Positions 16,941 through 26,913 of a DNA stretch of 64,000 bases are shown here, piece by piece. The stretch covers positions 182,286-246,285 of the forward strand of contig JACRPO010000021.1 in NCBI GenBank assembly GCA_016223165.1, in the 5' to 3' direction. Under the pieces are notes generated by a model. That model saw nothing but the letters and a program-made list of their open reading frames with translations, made no database searches and was not told the origin of the DNA. Source of the stretch: Burkholderiales bacterium (GTDB lineage: Bacteria > Pseudomonadota > Gammaproteobacteria > Burkholderiales > Burkholderiaceae_C). Both the position numbers and the translations under genes were made by a program. Position 1 is the stretch's first letter, and each line of letters starts with the position of its first letter.

Positions 16941-18077
16941 TCAGGTCCTGGCCGCCAGGCGCGACAGCATCCAGGCGATGGCCGCGTAGGGCCACAACCA
17001 TCCGATCCACTGCGCGAGGCCGTGGAAGTGCACGAAGCGCCCCTGCTCCCAGGCCTGCAGGCTCTGCGCGAAGTACGGATCGGCGGGTGCCTGCGCCACG
17101 CCGACGACGAGCCCGGTGAGCACCATGAGCCCGACACCGAGCACGACGGCGCGCGGCATCGGCGCCAGCGCGAGCACGCCCAGCGCGGCCAGGCCGACGG
17201 CCGGGCCGGCCCACGGCGTGATCCAGGCGAGGGCGTGCCGCGGCCCGAAGTTCAGCGCCGTCGACAGGGTCATGCCGATGGCGGCCAACAGGAGCGCGCC
17301 GCAGGCCATGGCCAGCCGCCGCCAGCCCGGCGCGACGACGCTGAAGGCGACCACGCAGGGTGCGAGCAGGCCGAGCGCGACGATCAGCACCTCGGCCAGC
17401 GGCGACAGGCCCACCGAAGCCGCCGCCGCGGCCGCCGCCGTGGTGGCGGGCGACGGCGAGATCACCTCGCGCGCCGCCTCGGAGAGCGGCAGGCCCTCGA
17501 ACCAGGCGGAGACGGCGTCGAGCAGGCGCCCGCCGCCGATCTGCCCGAGGCCGAGCGGCGCCGGTGCCGGGAACAGCAGGCCCACGGGCCACAGCGCCAG
17601 CAGCGCCAGCGCACCTGCGCCTTCGCGCTCGAACCAGCGCTGGCGCAGTGCGTGCCAGCCGTCGACGAGGCCCAGGCGGTGCATCGCCAGCGCCAGCAGC
17701 GCACCGATGCCGCCGCCGACGCTGTTCATCAGCAGGTCCTTCAGCGAGGGGTGGCGCGTCGGCAGCGTCGTCTGCAGCACCTCGAGCCCGTACGAGAACG
17801 CCACCGGCACGAGCACCGCCACGCCCATCGCGACAGCAAGGCGCGAACCCGAGCGCAGCCGGCCGATGGCCAGCAGCAGGCCGAAGGGCACGTAACCGAG
17901 CAGGTTCGACCACAGGTCGAACTCGTCACCCCAGGGCATCCAGGGCACGATGAACAGGTCCTTCCACGCCGCGTTGGTGGGCCAGCGCCAGCCATCGAAG
18001 GGATAGAGGCTCGCGTACACGACGAGCGCCGCATAGGCCATCGCCAGCACGGTGGCGGTGGAGCGACGGCTGGCCAA
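16941..18077 (-). CDS. VanZ-family multi-spanning membrane protein
   Basis: 378 residues from the TTG at 18077, chosen because GGGAG lies 8 nt upstream and the N-terminus then reads LASRRSTATVLAMAYAALVVYASLYPFDGW, as in relatives; ATG 18041 is the conservative alternative. The VanZ domain (WMPWGDEFDLWSNLLGYVPFGLLLA ... GLEVLQTTLPTRHPSLKDLLMNSVGGGIGALL) covers the first ~130 residues and is followed by several more membrane helices. VanZ itself gives low-level teicoplanin resistance, but most homologues have unknown roles. It lies downstream of hemJ, on the same strand. Confidence 0.8.
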   Translation of the reverse strand: MASRRSTATVLAMAYAALVVYASLYPFDGWRWPTNAAWKDLFIVPWMPWGDEFDLWSNLLGYVPFGLLLAIGRLRSGSRLAVAMGVAVLVPVAFSYGLEVLQTTLPTRHPSLKDLLMNSVGGGIGALLALAMHRLGLVDGWHALRQRWFEREGAGALALLALWPVGLLFPAPAPLGLGQIGGGRLLDAVSAWFEGLPLSEAAREVISPSPATTAAAAAAASVGLSPLAEVLIVALGLLAPCVVAFSVVAPGWRRLAMACGALLLAAIGMTLSTALNFGPRHALAWITPWAGPAVGLAALGVLALAPMPRAVVLGVGLMVLTGLVVGVAQAPADPYFAQSLQAWEQGRFVHFHGLAQWIGWLWPYAAIAWMLSRLAART

Positions 18078-18129
18078 CGCAGGGGCTCCCGGGATCAGGA
18101 CGGCTGGGGCCTGTTCAGCTGGACAGGGG

Positions 18130-18573
18130 CTAGAACGGCTTGACGACGACGAGCACCACGGTGGCCGCGAACAGCAGCACCGTGACCTCGTTGAAGATGC
18201 GGTACCAGCGCGAGCTGCGCCGGCTGCGCAGCTGCTCGAAGTCGCGCAGCAGCCGCCGGCAGGCATGGTGGTAGCCGATCGCGCCGAGCACGAGCACGAG
18301 CTTGGCATGCATCCAGCCGCTGCCCGGCCCGCGCCCGACACCGTAGCCCAGCCACAGCACGAGCCCGAGTACCAGCGCCGGAATCATCAACAGGCCCGCG
18401 AAGCGGTACAGCCGGCGCGCCATCATCAACAGGCGCTCGCGCTCGGCGTGGCTGTCGGCGCTGACCTCGGCGAGGTTGACGAACAGCCGCGGCAGGTAGA
18501 ACAGGCCCGCGAACCAGCTCGCGACGAAGACGATGTGGAAGGCCTTGACCCACAAGTACGCCGATGAAGTCAT
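18130..18573 (-). CDS. hemJ: HemJ-type protoporphyrinogen IX oxidase
   Basis: 147 residues with four membrane helices. YLWVKAFHIVFVASWFAGLFYLPRLFVNLAE at the N-terminus contains the conserved histidine of the family, and WMHAKLVLVLGAIGYHH contains the conserved His and Lys. HemJ performs the penultimate step of heme synthesis (protoporphyrinogen IX to protoporphyrin IX) in bacteria without HemG or HemY. The start at 18573 follows the family N-terminus. It is divergent from hemB, another heme gene, and a strong terminator stands 20 bp upstream of its start codon. Confidence 0.92.
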   Translation of the reverse strand: MTSSAYLWVKAFHIVFVASWFAGLFYLPRLFVNLAEVSADSHAERERLLMMARRLYRFAGLLMIPALVLGLVLWLGYGVGRGPGSGWMHAKLVLVLGAIGYHHACRRLLRDFEQLRSRRSSRWYRIFNEVTVLLFAATVVLVVVKPF

Positions 18574-18592
18574 CCGGCGATTATTGCGGGGC

Positions 18593-18624
18593 AAAAAAAG
18601 AGGCCCCAGCACGAGGCTGGGGCC
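18593..18624 (-). terminator. Strong intrinsic terminator upstream of hemJ
   Basis: A perfect 9-bp stem GGCCCCAGC/GCTGGGGCC (18602-18610 with 18616-18624) and 5-nt loop, followed on the minus strand by TCTTTTTTT. In the plus direction there is no T-run. It therefore ends a leftward transcript that begins in the hemB-hemJ gap, before hemJ. Confidence 0.9.
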
Positions 18625-18735
18625 GGCAAGCCTTATCGCTGTCATCACGCTAAGGCACCTGCTCAGGGAGGAAAAGCAGGGAACAGCAACCTTGCGGCCA
18701 CCGTTCGAAAACCAGTTTAGCAGTAGGATTTCCCG
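18593..18735 (-). ncRNA. Structured RNA candidate in the hemJ-hemB gap (sRNA or hemJ leader)
   Basis: The 267-bp gap has no ORF, but its left half, read leftward, ends in the strong terminator at 18593-18624. Upstream on the same strand are a possible 6-bp stem GCCTTA/TAAGGC (18630-18656) and a 5-bp pairing CTGCT/AGCAG (18659-18679). A weak -10-like TAAACT lies near 18715-18720. Comparative work has described a betaproteobacterial 'hemB RNA motif' beside hemB genes; the position fits, but I cannot align it here. It may be an independent small RNA or an attenuating leader of hemJ. Confidence 0.55.
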
Positions 18736-18840
18736 AGCGCCACCGGTCCACCCCGCGTCGGCGCACCCCCCGAATGCGGCCCCTGCGGCGTTTCCGCGAC
18801 GGTGCCCGCGTAGGTCAGAAGCGAATCTGAAGGCCCGCCA

Positions 18841-19857
<1,017 letters not shown>

Positions 19858-19878
19858 CGCGCGGCTGAGCGACGAGGC

Positions 19879-20769
19879 GTGCGCCTGACCCGCCGCCAGC
19901 TCGTCGTGCTGGTGCTGCTGACGCTGACCTGGGGCATCAACTGGCCGATCATGAAGGTCGGCGTGAGCGGCCTGCCCTCGGCGCCGAGCGCCTATCCGCC
20001 GCTCACCTTCCGCTCCCTGTCGATGGTGCTCGGGCTGCCGGTGCTGTGGCTGGCGCTGCGCGTGCTGAAGGTGCCGCTGGCGATCCCGCGCGCGCACTGG
20101 CCTGCGGTGGCGCGGCTCACCGGCCCGAACATGCTCGTCTGGCACGTCGTCATCATCTTCGGCGTGCAGGCGCTGAGCTCGGGCCGTTCGGCGATCCTCG
20201 GCTACACGATGCCCATCTTCGCGGCGCTGGTGGGGGCCTTCGTCTACGGCGAGCGGCTCGCGCGGCGCCAGTGGCTCGGCGTGGCCGCCGCCGGGCTCGG
20301 CGTGTTGCTGCTGCTGTCGGAGGAATTCTCGAGCCTGGCCGGCGCGCCCTGGGCGGCGGCGGCGGTCGTCGGCGCGGCGGCGGTGTGGGCGCTCGGCACG
20401 CACATGCTGCGCCGTTCGACGGTGCCGGTGCCGCTGCTGGCCATCGTCTTCTGGATGACGGTGACCTGCGCCGTGGTGATGTCGGTGCTCGCCGCCGTCG
20501 TCGAGGGTTCGCGCTGGCGCGTGCCCGACCTGCCGGTGGCGGGCGCGGTGGCGTTCAACGCCGTCGTGATCTTCGGCTTCTCGCAGGCGGCGTGGCTGTA
20601 CCTGGCGAAGACGCTGCCGCCGGTGGCCTCGAGCATCAGCGTCATGATGATCCCGGTGCTGGGCGTGTTCAGCGGCGCCTTCTTCCTCGGCGAGGTGCTG
20701 CACTGGCAGGACTGGGCGTCGGTGGCGTTGATGGTGAGCGCCATCGCGCTGGTGCTGCGGGCGCGGTGA
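19879..20769 (+). CDS. DMT-superfamily (EamA) transporter
   Basis: 296 residues, GTG start, ten predicted membrane helices in two EamA halves. The N-terminal half opens LVVLVLLTLTWGINWPIMKVGV and includes GYTMPIFAALVGAFVYGERL; the second half ends SSISVMMIPVLGVFSGAFFLGEVLHWQDW. Members export amino acids, metabolites or drugs; the substrate is unknown. It follows hemB by 21 bp, so it may be read through from hemB, but nothing indicates heme or ALA transport. Confidence 0.87.
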   Translation: MRLTRRQLVVLVLLTLTWGINWPIMKVGVSGLPSAPSAYPPLTFRSLSMVLGLPVLWLALRVLKVPLAIPRAHWPAVARLTGPNMLVWHVVIIFGVQALSSGRSAILGYTMPIFAALVGAFVYGERLARRQWLGVAAAGLGVLLLLSEEFSSLAGAPWAAAAVVGAAAVWALGTHMLRRSTVPVPLLAIVFWMTVTCAVVMSVLAAVVEGSRWRVPDLPVAGAVAFNAVVIFGFSQAAWLYLAKTLPPVASSISVMMIPVLGVFSGAFFLGEVLHWQDWASVALMVSAIALVLRAR

Positions 20770-20809
20770 GGCCGCCCGGCGCAGCGTCAGGAACCGGCCG
20801 GCGCACGCG

Positions 20810-22309
20810 TCACCCCAGCTGCCGCGTCCTCGCCACCGGGGGCCTCTTGGCGAAGTAGCGGCGGATGCCCGAGGCGATGGCCCCCGCCAGCCGCGTGCGG
20901 TAGGCCGGGTCGCGCAGCCGCTTCTCCTCCTGCGGGTTGGAGATGAAGGCCGTCTCGATCAGGATGCTCGGGATGTCCGGCGCCTTCAGCACCGCGAAGC
21001 CGGCCTGCTCGACCTCCGCCTTGTGCAACTCGCCGACGCGGTCGAGGCGGCCGAGCACCTCGCGGCCGAGCACGAGGCTGTCCTTGATCTGCGCCGTCGT
21101 GCTCATGTCCAGCATGGTCTGCAGGATCAGCGGGTCGCGCACCGAGCCGACGTTGACGCCGCCCACCTGGTCGGCGGCATTCTCGCGTTCGGCCATCCAG
21201 CGCGCGGCGGCGCTGCTGGCGCCGCGCGTGGAGAGCGCGAAGACGCTGGCGCCGCGCGCCTCGCGGCGCATGAAGGCGTCGGCATGCAGGCTCACGAAGA
21301 GGTCGGCCTGCACGCGCCTGGCCTTGCGTACGCGGTCCCACAGCGGCACGAAGTGGTCGCTCTCGCGCGTCAGCATCGCGCGCATGCCGCTCACCGCGTT
21401 CAGGCGTTCGCGCAGCTCGAGCGCGAGCGCGAGCACCACGTCCTTCTCGCGCAGGCCGGTGGGGCCGATGGCGCCGGGGTCCTCGCCGCCGTGGCCGGGG
21501 TCGATGGCGACGATGATCAGGCGCTCGACGCGCTGGCGCTCGGCGGCGGTGGGCGGCGCGGGCGGTCGCGGTGGCGCGGGCGTCATCGGCACCGGCGCCG
21601 GGGCCGTGGGCGCGGGCGCGCGAGGCGGCAGCGCCGGCGATGTGCCGGAGCTCGGCGCCGAGGCGCCGCCGGCCACCCCGTTGCGCCGCCCTTCGATGCC
21701 GGCGATGAAATCCGACAACGAGTCGCGCACGGCGCGCGCCGCGCGCTCGTTGGCCTCCTCGCGCTCGCGAACGAGCGCCAGCAGCGGGTCGCGCTCCTCG
21801 GTCGGATAGAGGTCGAAGATGAGCCGGTGCTGGTAGGGCGCCACCGGCAGCAGCGCGAACTGCTCGGGGCGCACCGCCTGCTTGAGGTCGAAGACGATGC
21901 GCACGACGCGCGGCTGGTACTGGCCGGCGCGCACGCCCTGGATGAAAGGGTCGTCGGGGCGCACCTGGCCGACCAGCTCGCGCAGCGCCGCGTCGAGCTC
22001 GAGGCCCTCGAGGTCGACGGTCAGGCGCTGCGGTGCGTCGACGAGGCTGTGGCGCGCCGAGAGCGCGCGGTCCGACTCGATCGTGATGCGCGTGTACTCG
22101 CGCGCCGGCCACAGCCGTACGGCGACGACTGTGGCGTTGCCGCCGGCGCCACCGGACGCCTGCGGCGCCGTCGCCGCCCTTGCTTCGCTGAAGCCGCTGA
22201 CGCCACTGAAGCCACTGAAGCCGCTGAACGAGAGCACCACCGGCCCGGCCGCCAGCAGCAGCGAGCGGCGGCGGCGCACGGCCGGCTGCGGCATCAGGGC
22301 ATCGGTCAT
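20810..22309 (-). CDS. amiC: N-acetylmuramoyl-L-alanine amidase, AmiC type
   Basis: 499 residues. A twin-arginine-like/signal N-terminus (RRRRSLLLAAGPVVLS) is followed by an odd FSGFSGFSGVSGFSE repeat, an AMIN domain (about 50-150, VVAVRLWPAREYTRITIESD), a Pro-rich linker and a C-terminal zinc Amidase_3 domain with the metal and catalytic residues in AIDPGHGGEDPGAIG, LFVSLHADAFM and ILIETAFISNP. AmiC-type enzymes split septal peptidoglycan during division. The start ATG overlaps the stop of tsaE (ATGA), so the genes are coupled, as in many proteobacteria. Confidence 0.95.
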   Translation of the reverse strand: MTDALMPQPAVRRRRSLLLAAGPVVLSFSGFSGFSGVSGFSEARAATAPQASGGAGGNATVVAVRLWPAREYTRITIESDRALSARHSLVDAPQRLTVDLEGLELDAALRELVGQVRPDDPFIQGVRAGQYQPRVVRIVFDLKQAVRPEQFALLPVAPYQHRLIFDLYPTEERDPLLALVREREEANERAARAVRDSLSDFIAGIEGRRNGVAGGASAPSSGTSPALPPRAPAPTAPAPVPMTPAPPRPPAPPTAAERQRVERLIIVAIDPGHGGEDPGAIGPTGLREKDVVLALALELRERLNAVSGMRAMLTRESDHFVPLWDRVRKARRVQADLFVSLHADAFMRREARGASVFALSTRGASSAAARWMAERENAADQVGGVNVGSVRDPLILQTMLDMSTTAQIKDSLVLGREVLGRLDRVGELHKAEVEQAGFAVLKAPDIPSILIETAFISNPQEEKRLRDPAYRTRLAGAIASGIRRYFAKRPPVARTRQLG

Positions 22310-22896
22310 CCGAGCAGCGCAACGCCGCGTGGCGTGAGCGCCCGCACGCGCACGCGGCGGCTCTCGTCGGCCTGCGGCTCGATCTCGAGGCGCAGGTCGG
22401 CCGGCGGCAGCCAGGCGGCGGCGTGCGCCGGCCACTCCACCAGCTTCAGCCCCGGCGCCGCGAAGGTCTCGCGCAGGCCGGCGTCGACGAGCTCGCGCGC
22501 ATCGGCGAAGCGGTAGAAGTCGAAGTGCGAGATGTCGAGGCCGCCGGTGCCCCGACTTGCGCCCCGATCTCTGTCCCGACTTGCGCCCTGACCAGTGCCC
22601 CCCGCGCCCTCGCCTCCGCCCGCGTCGTTGTCGGCCTCGGTGTCGACGTGGTAGGGCTCGACGATGGTGTACGTCGGGCTCTTGATGCGCCCGCGCACGC
22701 CGAGTGCGCGCAGCAGGTGGCGCACGAAGGTGGTCTTGCCGGCACCGAGCGGGCCGTGCAGCTCGATGGCCACGTCGGCGCCCGCGGCGTCGGCGGCCCG
22801 GCAGGCGGCCAGACGGGTGGCGAGGGCGGCGGCACAGGCCGCGCAGGCCGCTTCGTCGGACCACTGCCATTCACGCGCCGGCGACGGTGCCATCAT
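22306..22896 (-). CDS. tsaE: tRNA threonylcarbamoyladenosine biosynthesis ATPase TsaE
   Basis: 196 residues. P-loop GPLGAGKTTFVRHLLRALG, then GRIKSPTYTIVEPY and HFDFYRFADARELVDAGL, as in the family. TsaE assists TsaB/TsaD in making t6A37 of ANN-reading tRNAs. It is longer than the usual ~155 residues because a Gly/Asp/Arg-rich stretch of about 35 residues sits between EPYHVD and the HFDFYRF block (around 22535-22650), apparently expanded from short repeats. It is divergent from queG: the two start codons are only 9 bp apart. Confidence 0.95.
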   Translation of the reverse strand: MMAPSPAREWQWSDEAACAACAAALATRLAACRAADAAGADVAIELHGPLGAGKTTFVRHLLRALGVRGRIKSPTYTIVEPYHVDTEADNDAGGGEGAGGTGQGASRDRDRGASRGTGGLDISHFDFYRFADARELVDAGLRETFAAPGLKLVEWPAHAAAWLPPADLRLEIEPQADESRRVRVRALTPRGVALLG

Positions 22897-22905
22897 GTCG
22901 TCGCG

Positions 22906-24066
22906 ATGCGAACCGCCTCCCTCCCCACGCGCAGTGACGGGCAACTTGGGCAACTCGGCCAACGTGGGCAACTGGCCGGGTTCGACCCTGTCGGGCTGCG
23001 AGAGCGGCTGCGGGCTTGGGCGCACGAGTGCGGATTCTCCCAGATCGGCGTGGCCGGCATCGAGCTCGCGAGCGCGGAGGCCGGGCTGAAGGCGTGGCTC
23101 AGCAACGGCTTTCATGGCTCGATGGACTACATGGCGCGCCACGGACTGAAGCGCGCGCGGCCCGCCGAGCTCGTGCCGGGCACGGCGAGCGTGATCACGG
23201 CGCGCATGGACTACCTGCCCCGCGATGCACCCGCCGAGTGGGTGGCGCGCGAGCGCGCGCGCGTCGAGAAGGCGGCGGCGGGCGAAGCGGTGATCTCCGT
23301 CTACGCCCGCGGCCGCGACTATCACAAGGTGCTGCGCCAGCGCCTGCAGCAGCTGGCCGACCGTCTCGCCGACGAAGTGGGGCCGTTCGGCCACCGTGTC
23401 TTCACCGACTCGGCCCCGGTGCTCGAGGTGGAACTGGCCACGCGCACCGGCCTCGGCTGGCGAGGCAAGCACACGCTGGCGCTGGCGCGCGACGGCGGCT
23501 CGACATTCTTCCTCGGCGAGATCTTCGTCGACCTCGCGCTGTCGCTCGACGCGCCTGCGAGCGAGCACTGCGGTGCCTGCACCGCCTGCCTCGACGCCTG
23601 CCCCACCGGTGCCATCGTGGCACCGTACCGGCTCGATGCGCGCCGCTGCATCAGCTACCTGACGATCGAGCTGCACGGCGCCATCCCGCTCGAGTGGCGC
23701 GCCGCCATCGGCAACCGCATCTACGGCTGCGACGACTGCCAGCTCGTCTGCCCGTGGAACAAGTACGCCCGGCGCAGCGCCTTGCCCGACTTCGACGAGC
23801 GCCACGGCCTGGGCAGCGCCACCTTGCTGGCGCTGTGGGCCTGGGACGAAGGCGAGTTCCTGCGCCGCACCGAGGGCAGCGCCATCCGCCGCGTCGGCTA
23901 TGCGCGCTGGCGTCGCAACCTGGCGGTGGCGCTGGGCAACGCCCTGCGCGCCGGTGGGGATGCCGCGGCCGCCGCCGCAGTCGCCGCGGCGCTCGCCGCC
24001 GCGCGCGAGGGCGCCGACGACCTCGTGCGCGAGCACATCGACTGGGCGTTGGCGCAGGCCGCCTGA
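22906..24066 (+). CDS. queG: Epoxyqueuosine reductase
   Basis: 386 residues. A cobalamin-dependent enzyme for the last step of queuosine synthesis in tRNA. Two 4Fe-4S motifs are intact, CGACTACLDACPTGAI and CDDCQLVCPWN, after the family blocks FHGSMDYMARH and TRTGLGWRGKHT. The ATG at 22906 gives an extra N-terminus with LGQLGQRGQLAG repeats before the conserved LRERLRAWAHECGF; later starts in the same frame are possible. Its need for B12 fits the uptake operon at 43300-49650. Confidence 0.95.
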   Translation: MRTASLPTRSDGQLGQLGQRGQLAGFDPVGLRERLRAWAHECGFSQIGVAGIELASAEAGLKAWLSNGFHGSMDYMARHGLKRARPAELVPGTASVITARMDYLPRDAPAEWVARERARVEKAAAGEAVISVYARGRDYHKVLRQRLQQLADRLADEVGPFGHRVFTDSAPVLEVELATRTGLGWRGKHTLALARDGGSTFFLGEIFVDLALSLDAPASEHCGACTACLDACPTGAIVAPYRLDARRCISYLTIELHGAIPLEWRAAIGNRIYGCDDCQLVCPWNKYARRSALPDFDERHGLGSATLLALWAWDEGEFLRRTEGSAIRRVGYARWRRNLAVALGNALRAGGDAAAAAAVAAALAAAREGADDLVREHIDWALAQAA

Positions 24067-24143
24067 ACGAGCGCGAGGCAACGAGGCAACGAGGCAGCGC
24101 CGCCGCCCCAGGGCGATTCGTGACGGCGTCGCGGCGCGCAGGC

Positions 24144-25058
24144 TCAGCCGCGCAGCCAGGCCAGCGCCGAAAGCGACAGCGGCAGCCCGAGCATCGCGAG
24201 CAGCGTCGACACCGTCACCATGCCGGCCACGTAGGCCCCGTGCCCGCCCAGCCGGACCGCCAGCACATAAGCGCTCGAAGCGGTGGGCAGCGAGGCGAAG
24301 GTGACCAGCAGCGACTGCTGCGCGGGCGCGAAGCCGGCCGCAAGCACGAGCGCCAGCGCGAGGGCCGGCAGCACGGCGTGGCGGATCGTCAGGAGCGCCG
24401 CCGCCAGCCGCGGTGCCTCGCGCAGCGCGCCGAGCGTGAGCCCGGCGCCCACCGCCATCAGCCCGAGCGGCAGTGCTGCCGCGCCCATGCGCGAGAGCGT
24501 GATCGCGAGCCACTCCGGCAGCCGCAGCCCGAGCGCATTGCAGGCGAGCCCGGCGACGGTGGCGATGATGAGCGGGTTGCGCGCCAGCTCGCGCAGGTAG
24601 CCGTGGCCGCCGCGGCCGGCCAGGCGCGTGAGCGGCCACACGGCGGCCACGTTGCACAAGGGCACGCACACCGAGATGGCGAGCGCCATGCCCGCCAGCG
24701 CCTCGGCGCCCCCGAGGCGCGCCGCCAGGGCCAGCGCGATGTAGGAGTTGAAGCGGAAGGCCGTCTGCGCCGCCGAGGCATGCGCGCGCGCGTCCACACC
24801 GGGCCAGGCCCCGAGCGCCAGCGCCAGCACCACGCCCACCGCGGTGAGGCCGAAGGCGGCGGCGGCCAGCGGTGCTGCCGCGCCGGGCTGCAGCGGGTTG
24901 CGCACGATGGCCTCGAAGAGCAGGGCGGGGAACAGCACGTGGTAGACGAGCCGCTCGGCGCCGTCCCAGACCGGGCGGTCGAGGACCGTGTGGCGGCAGA
25001 TGAACCAGCCGGCAGCGATGAGCAGGAAGTCGGGGACGAGCAGCAGCGCCACGGGCAT
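24144..25058 (-). CDS. AEC-family (auxin-efflux-carrier-like) transporter
   Basis: 304 residues, ten hydrophobic segments. The N-terminus is LLLVPDFLLIAAGWFICRHT and the family-typical FNSYIALALAARLGG and SSAYVLAVRLGGHGAYVAGMVTVSTLLAML are present. Bacterial AEC proteins export small organic acids such as malonate or malate. The substrate is unknown. It is convergent with queG. Confidence 0.86.
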   Translation of the reverse strand: MPVALLLVPDFLLIAAGWFICRHTVLDRPVWDGAERLVYHVLFPALLFEAIVRNPLQPGAAAPLAAAAFGLTAVGVVLALALGAWPGVDARAHASAAQTAFRFNSYIALALAARLGGAEALAGMALAISVCVPLCNVAAVWPLTRLAGRGGHGYLRELARNPLIIATVAGLACNALGLRLPEWLAITLSRMGAAALPLGLMAVGAGLTLGALREAPRLAAALLTIRHAVLPALALALVLAAGFAPAQQSLLVTFASLPTASSAYVLAVRLGGHGAYVAGMVTVSTLLAMLGLPLSLSALAWLRG

Positions 25059-25175
25059 GGGCCCGGAGTCTGCCAGCCTCTGTTCGCCTGCCGGTCTGCC
25101 TGCCGGTCTCCCATGCCAGGTGCGCCGCCCGTGCCGCCGATGCCGCCGTGCCGAGTTCAAAGACAATCCGGCCCG

Positions 25176-25796
25176 ATGCCCGACCATGCCCCCGCCTCCC
25201 GGCCCGCCTCGAACCGCCGCGGCTGGCTGCGCGCCGCCGGCCTCACGCTGGCCGTCTTCGGATGCGCGCGCGCCGGTGCCGCCACCTTCGAAGGCGTGCA
25301 GTTCGACGACCGCATCACGCTCGCCGGCCGCGAGCTCGTGCTCAACGGCACCGGCCTGCGCGCCGCGGGCTGGTTCAAGGCCTACGTGGCGGCGCTCTAC
25401 CTGCCGCGGCGCGCGCGCACCGCGCCCGAGGTGCTCGAGCAGGCCGGGCCGAAGCGCGTGCGGCTCGTGCTTCTCGTCAACGCGCCGGCCCTCGAACTGG
25501 CCAAGGGCTTCGACAAGGGCGTGCTGCGCAACAGCGGCACCGACGTCGAAGCGCTGCGCCCGCGCCTGGCGCGCATGTTCGAGGTCATGCAGTCGGCCGG
25601 GTCGCTGAAGAAGGGCGACGCCGTCGACATCGACTTCGATCCGGCGCTTGGCACCGTGCTGCAGCTCAATGGCCAGGTGCGCGGCGAGCCGATCGCCGGC
25701 AACGACTTCTACGTCGCCGTGCTGCGCTCGTTCGTCGGCGACCATCCGTACCACAAGAAGCTCAAGAGCGGCCTGCTCGGTCTGCCGCCGGTCTGA
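25176..25796 (+). CDS. Secreted chalcone-isomerase-like protein
   Basis: 206 residues. A signal peptide (GWLRAAGLTLAVFGCARAGA, possibly Tat-type because of NRRGWLR) precedes a chalcone-isomerase-like domain: FEGVQFDDRITLAGRELVLNGTGLR, GWFKAYVAALYLPRRA and KKGDAVDIDFDPALGT. Bacterial members of this family lack the plant catalytic role and are probably fatty-acid-binding proteins of the periplasm. It is divergent from the AEC transporter. Confidence 0.87.
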   Translation: MPDHAPASRPASNRRGWLRAAGLTLAVFGCARAGAATFEGVQFDDRITLAGRELVLNGTGLRAAGWFKAYVAALYLPRRARTAPEVLEQAGPKRVRLVLLVNAPALELAKGFDKGVLRNSGTDVEALRPRLARMFEVMQSAGSLKKGDAVDIDFDPALGTVLQLNGQVRGEPIAGNDFYVAVLRSFVGDHPYHKKLKSGLLGLPPV

Positions 25797-25895
25797 CGGC
25801 CGTGCGGTGCGGCCCGGCCCGGCCCGCTTGTCGCCCCTCCACATCCCCCTTCACTTCCCCCTCGCTTCCCCTCTCACCCGAAAAGGAGAACGTCC

Positions 25896-26888
25896 ATGTT
25901 TGGTCGAACGCTTCCGCAGCGCCGCGCTCACCGCACGGCGGCATTTGCCGCCGCCGCTCTCGTGGCCTCCGCCGCCGCCTGGGCGCAGGGCTACCCGACG
26001 AAGCCGGTGCGGCTGATCGTGCCCTTCGCGCCCGGCGGCACCACCGACATCGTCGCGCGCATCGTCGCGCCGGCGGTCTCGGCCTCGCTCGGCCAGCAGG
26101 TGATCGTGGAGAACAAGGCCGGCGGCGGCGGCTCGATCGGCGCGCTCGAGATGATCAAGGCGCCGCCCGACGGCCACGTGCTCGGCATGGCCACCGTCTC
26201 CACGACGGCGGCCAACCCGGCCATCAACCCGAAGATCGGCTACGACCCGCTCACCGACTTCGTGCCCATCATCAACATCGCGGCGACGCCCAACGTCATC
26301 GCCGTGCACCCGAGCTTCCCGGCCAAGGACTACAAGACCTTCCTCGAGACGCTGAAGAAGAACCCGGGCAAGTACAGCTATGCGAGCTCGGGCACCGGCG
26401 GCATCGGCCACCTTCAGACCGAGCTCTTCAAGAGCCTGGCCGGTGTGTTCATGACGCACATCCCCTACCGCGGCGCTGGCCCGGCGCTCAACGACACGGT
26501 GGCCGGACAGGTGCCGATCATCTTCGACAACCTGCCCTCGGCGCTGCCCTTCATCAAGGACGGCCGCCTCGTGCCGCTGGTCGTGGCCGCGCCGCAGCGG
26601 CTGTCGGTGCTGCCCAACGTGCCCACCTTCAAGGAGGTCGGGCTGGAGGCGGTGAACCGCATGGCCTACTACGGCGTGCTCGCGCCCAAGGGCACGCCGA
26701 AGGAGGTGGTGGACAAGGTGAGCCAGGCGGTGGCCAAGGCGCTCGGCGACGTCACCATCAAGAAGCGCATCGAGGACACCGGCTCGCTCATCGTCGGCAA
26801 CACGCCGGCGCAGTTCGCCGCGCAGATCAAGGCCGAGCTCGAGGTCTACAGGGGCGTCGTCGTGAAGCAGAAGCTGACGCTGGAGTGA
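25896..26888 (+). CDS. Bug-family (TctC-like) periplasmic solute-binding protein
   Basis: 330 residues. A signal peptide ends near AAAWAQG. The family landmarks GYPTKPVRLIVPFAPGGTTDIVARIVAPAVS, GGGGSIGALEMIKAPPDGHVL and the mid-region SSGTGGIGHLQTELFK are present. Bug receptors bind carboxylates for tripartite tricarboxylate transporters; the TctA/TctB membrane partners are not nearby, so it is an orphan, as is usual in Burkholderiales, which carry very many. AAGGAG lies just upstream of the ATG. Confidence 0.94.
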   Translation: MFGRTLPQRRAHRTAAFAAAALVASAAAWAQGYPTKPVRLIVPFAPGGTTDIVARIVAPAVSASLGQQVIVENKAGGGGSIGALEMIKAPPDGHVLGMATVSTTAANPAINPKIGYDPLTDFVPIINIAATPNVIAVHPSFPAKDYKTFLETLKKNPGKYSYASSGTGGIGHLQTELFKSLAGVFMTHIPYRGAGPALNDTVAGQVPIIFDNLPSALPFIKDGRLVPLVVAAPQRLSVLPNVPTFKEVGLEAVNRMAYYGVLAPKGTPKEVVDKVSQAVAKALGDVTIKKRIEDTGSLIVGNTPAQFAAQIKAELEVYRGVVVKQKLTLE

Positions 26889-26913
26889 GCTCCGCACCGC
26901 GCCTGCCGCCGCG

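Noticed and set aside
18593..18840. 6S RNA or signal-recognition-particle RNA
   Set aside because: The conserved SRP loop (GGAAGGAAGCAGCC-like) is absent and the 6S closing stem and central bubble could not be traced; the region is better left as an unassigned structured RNA.
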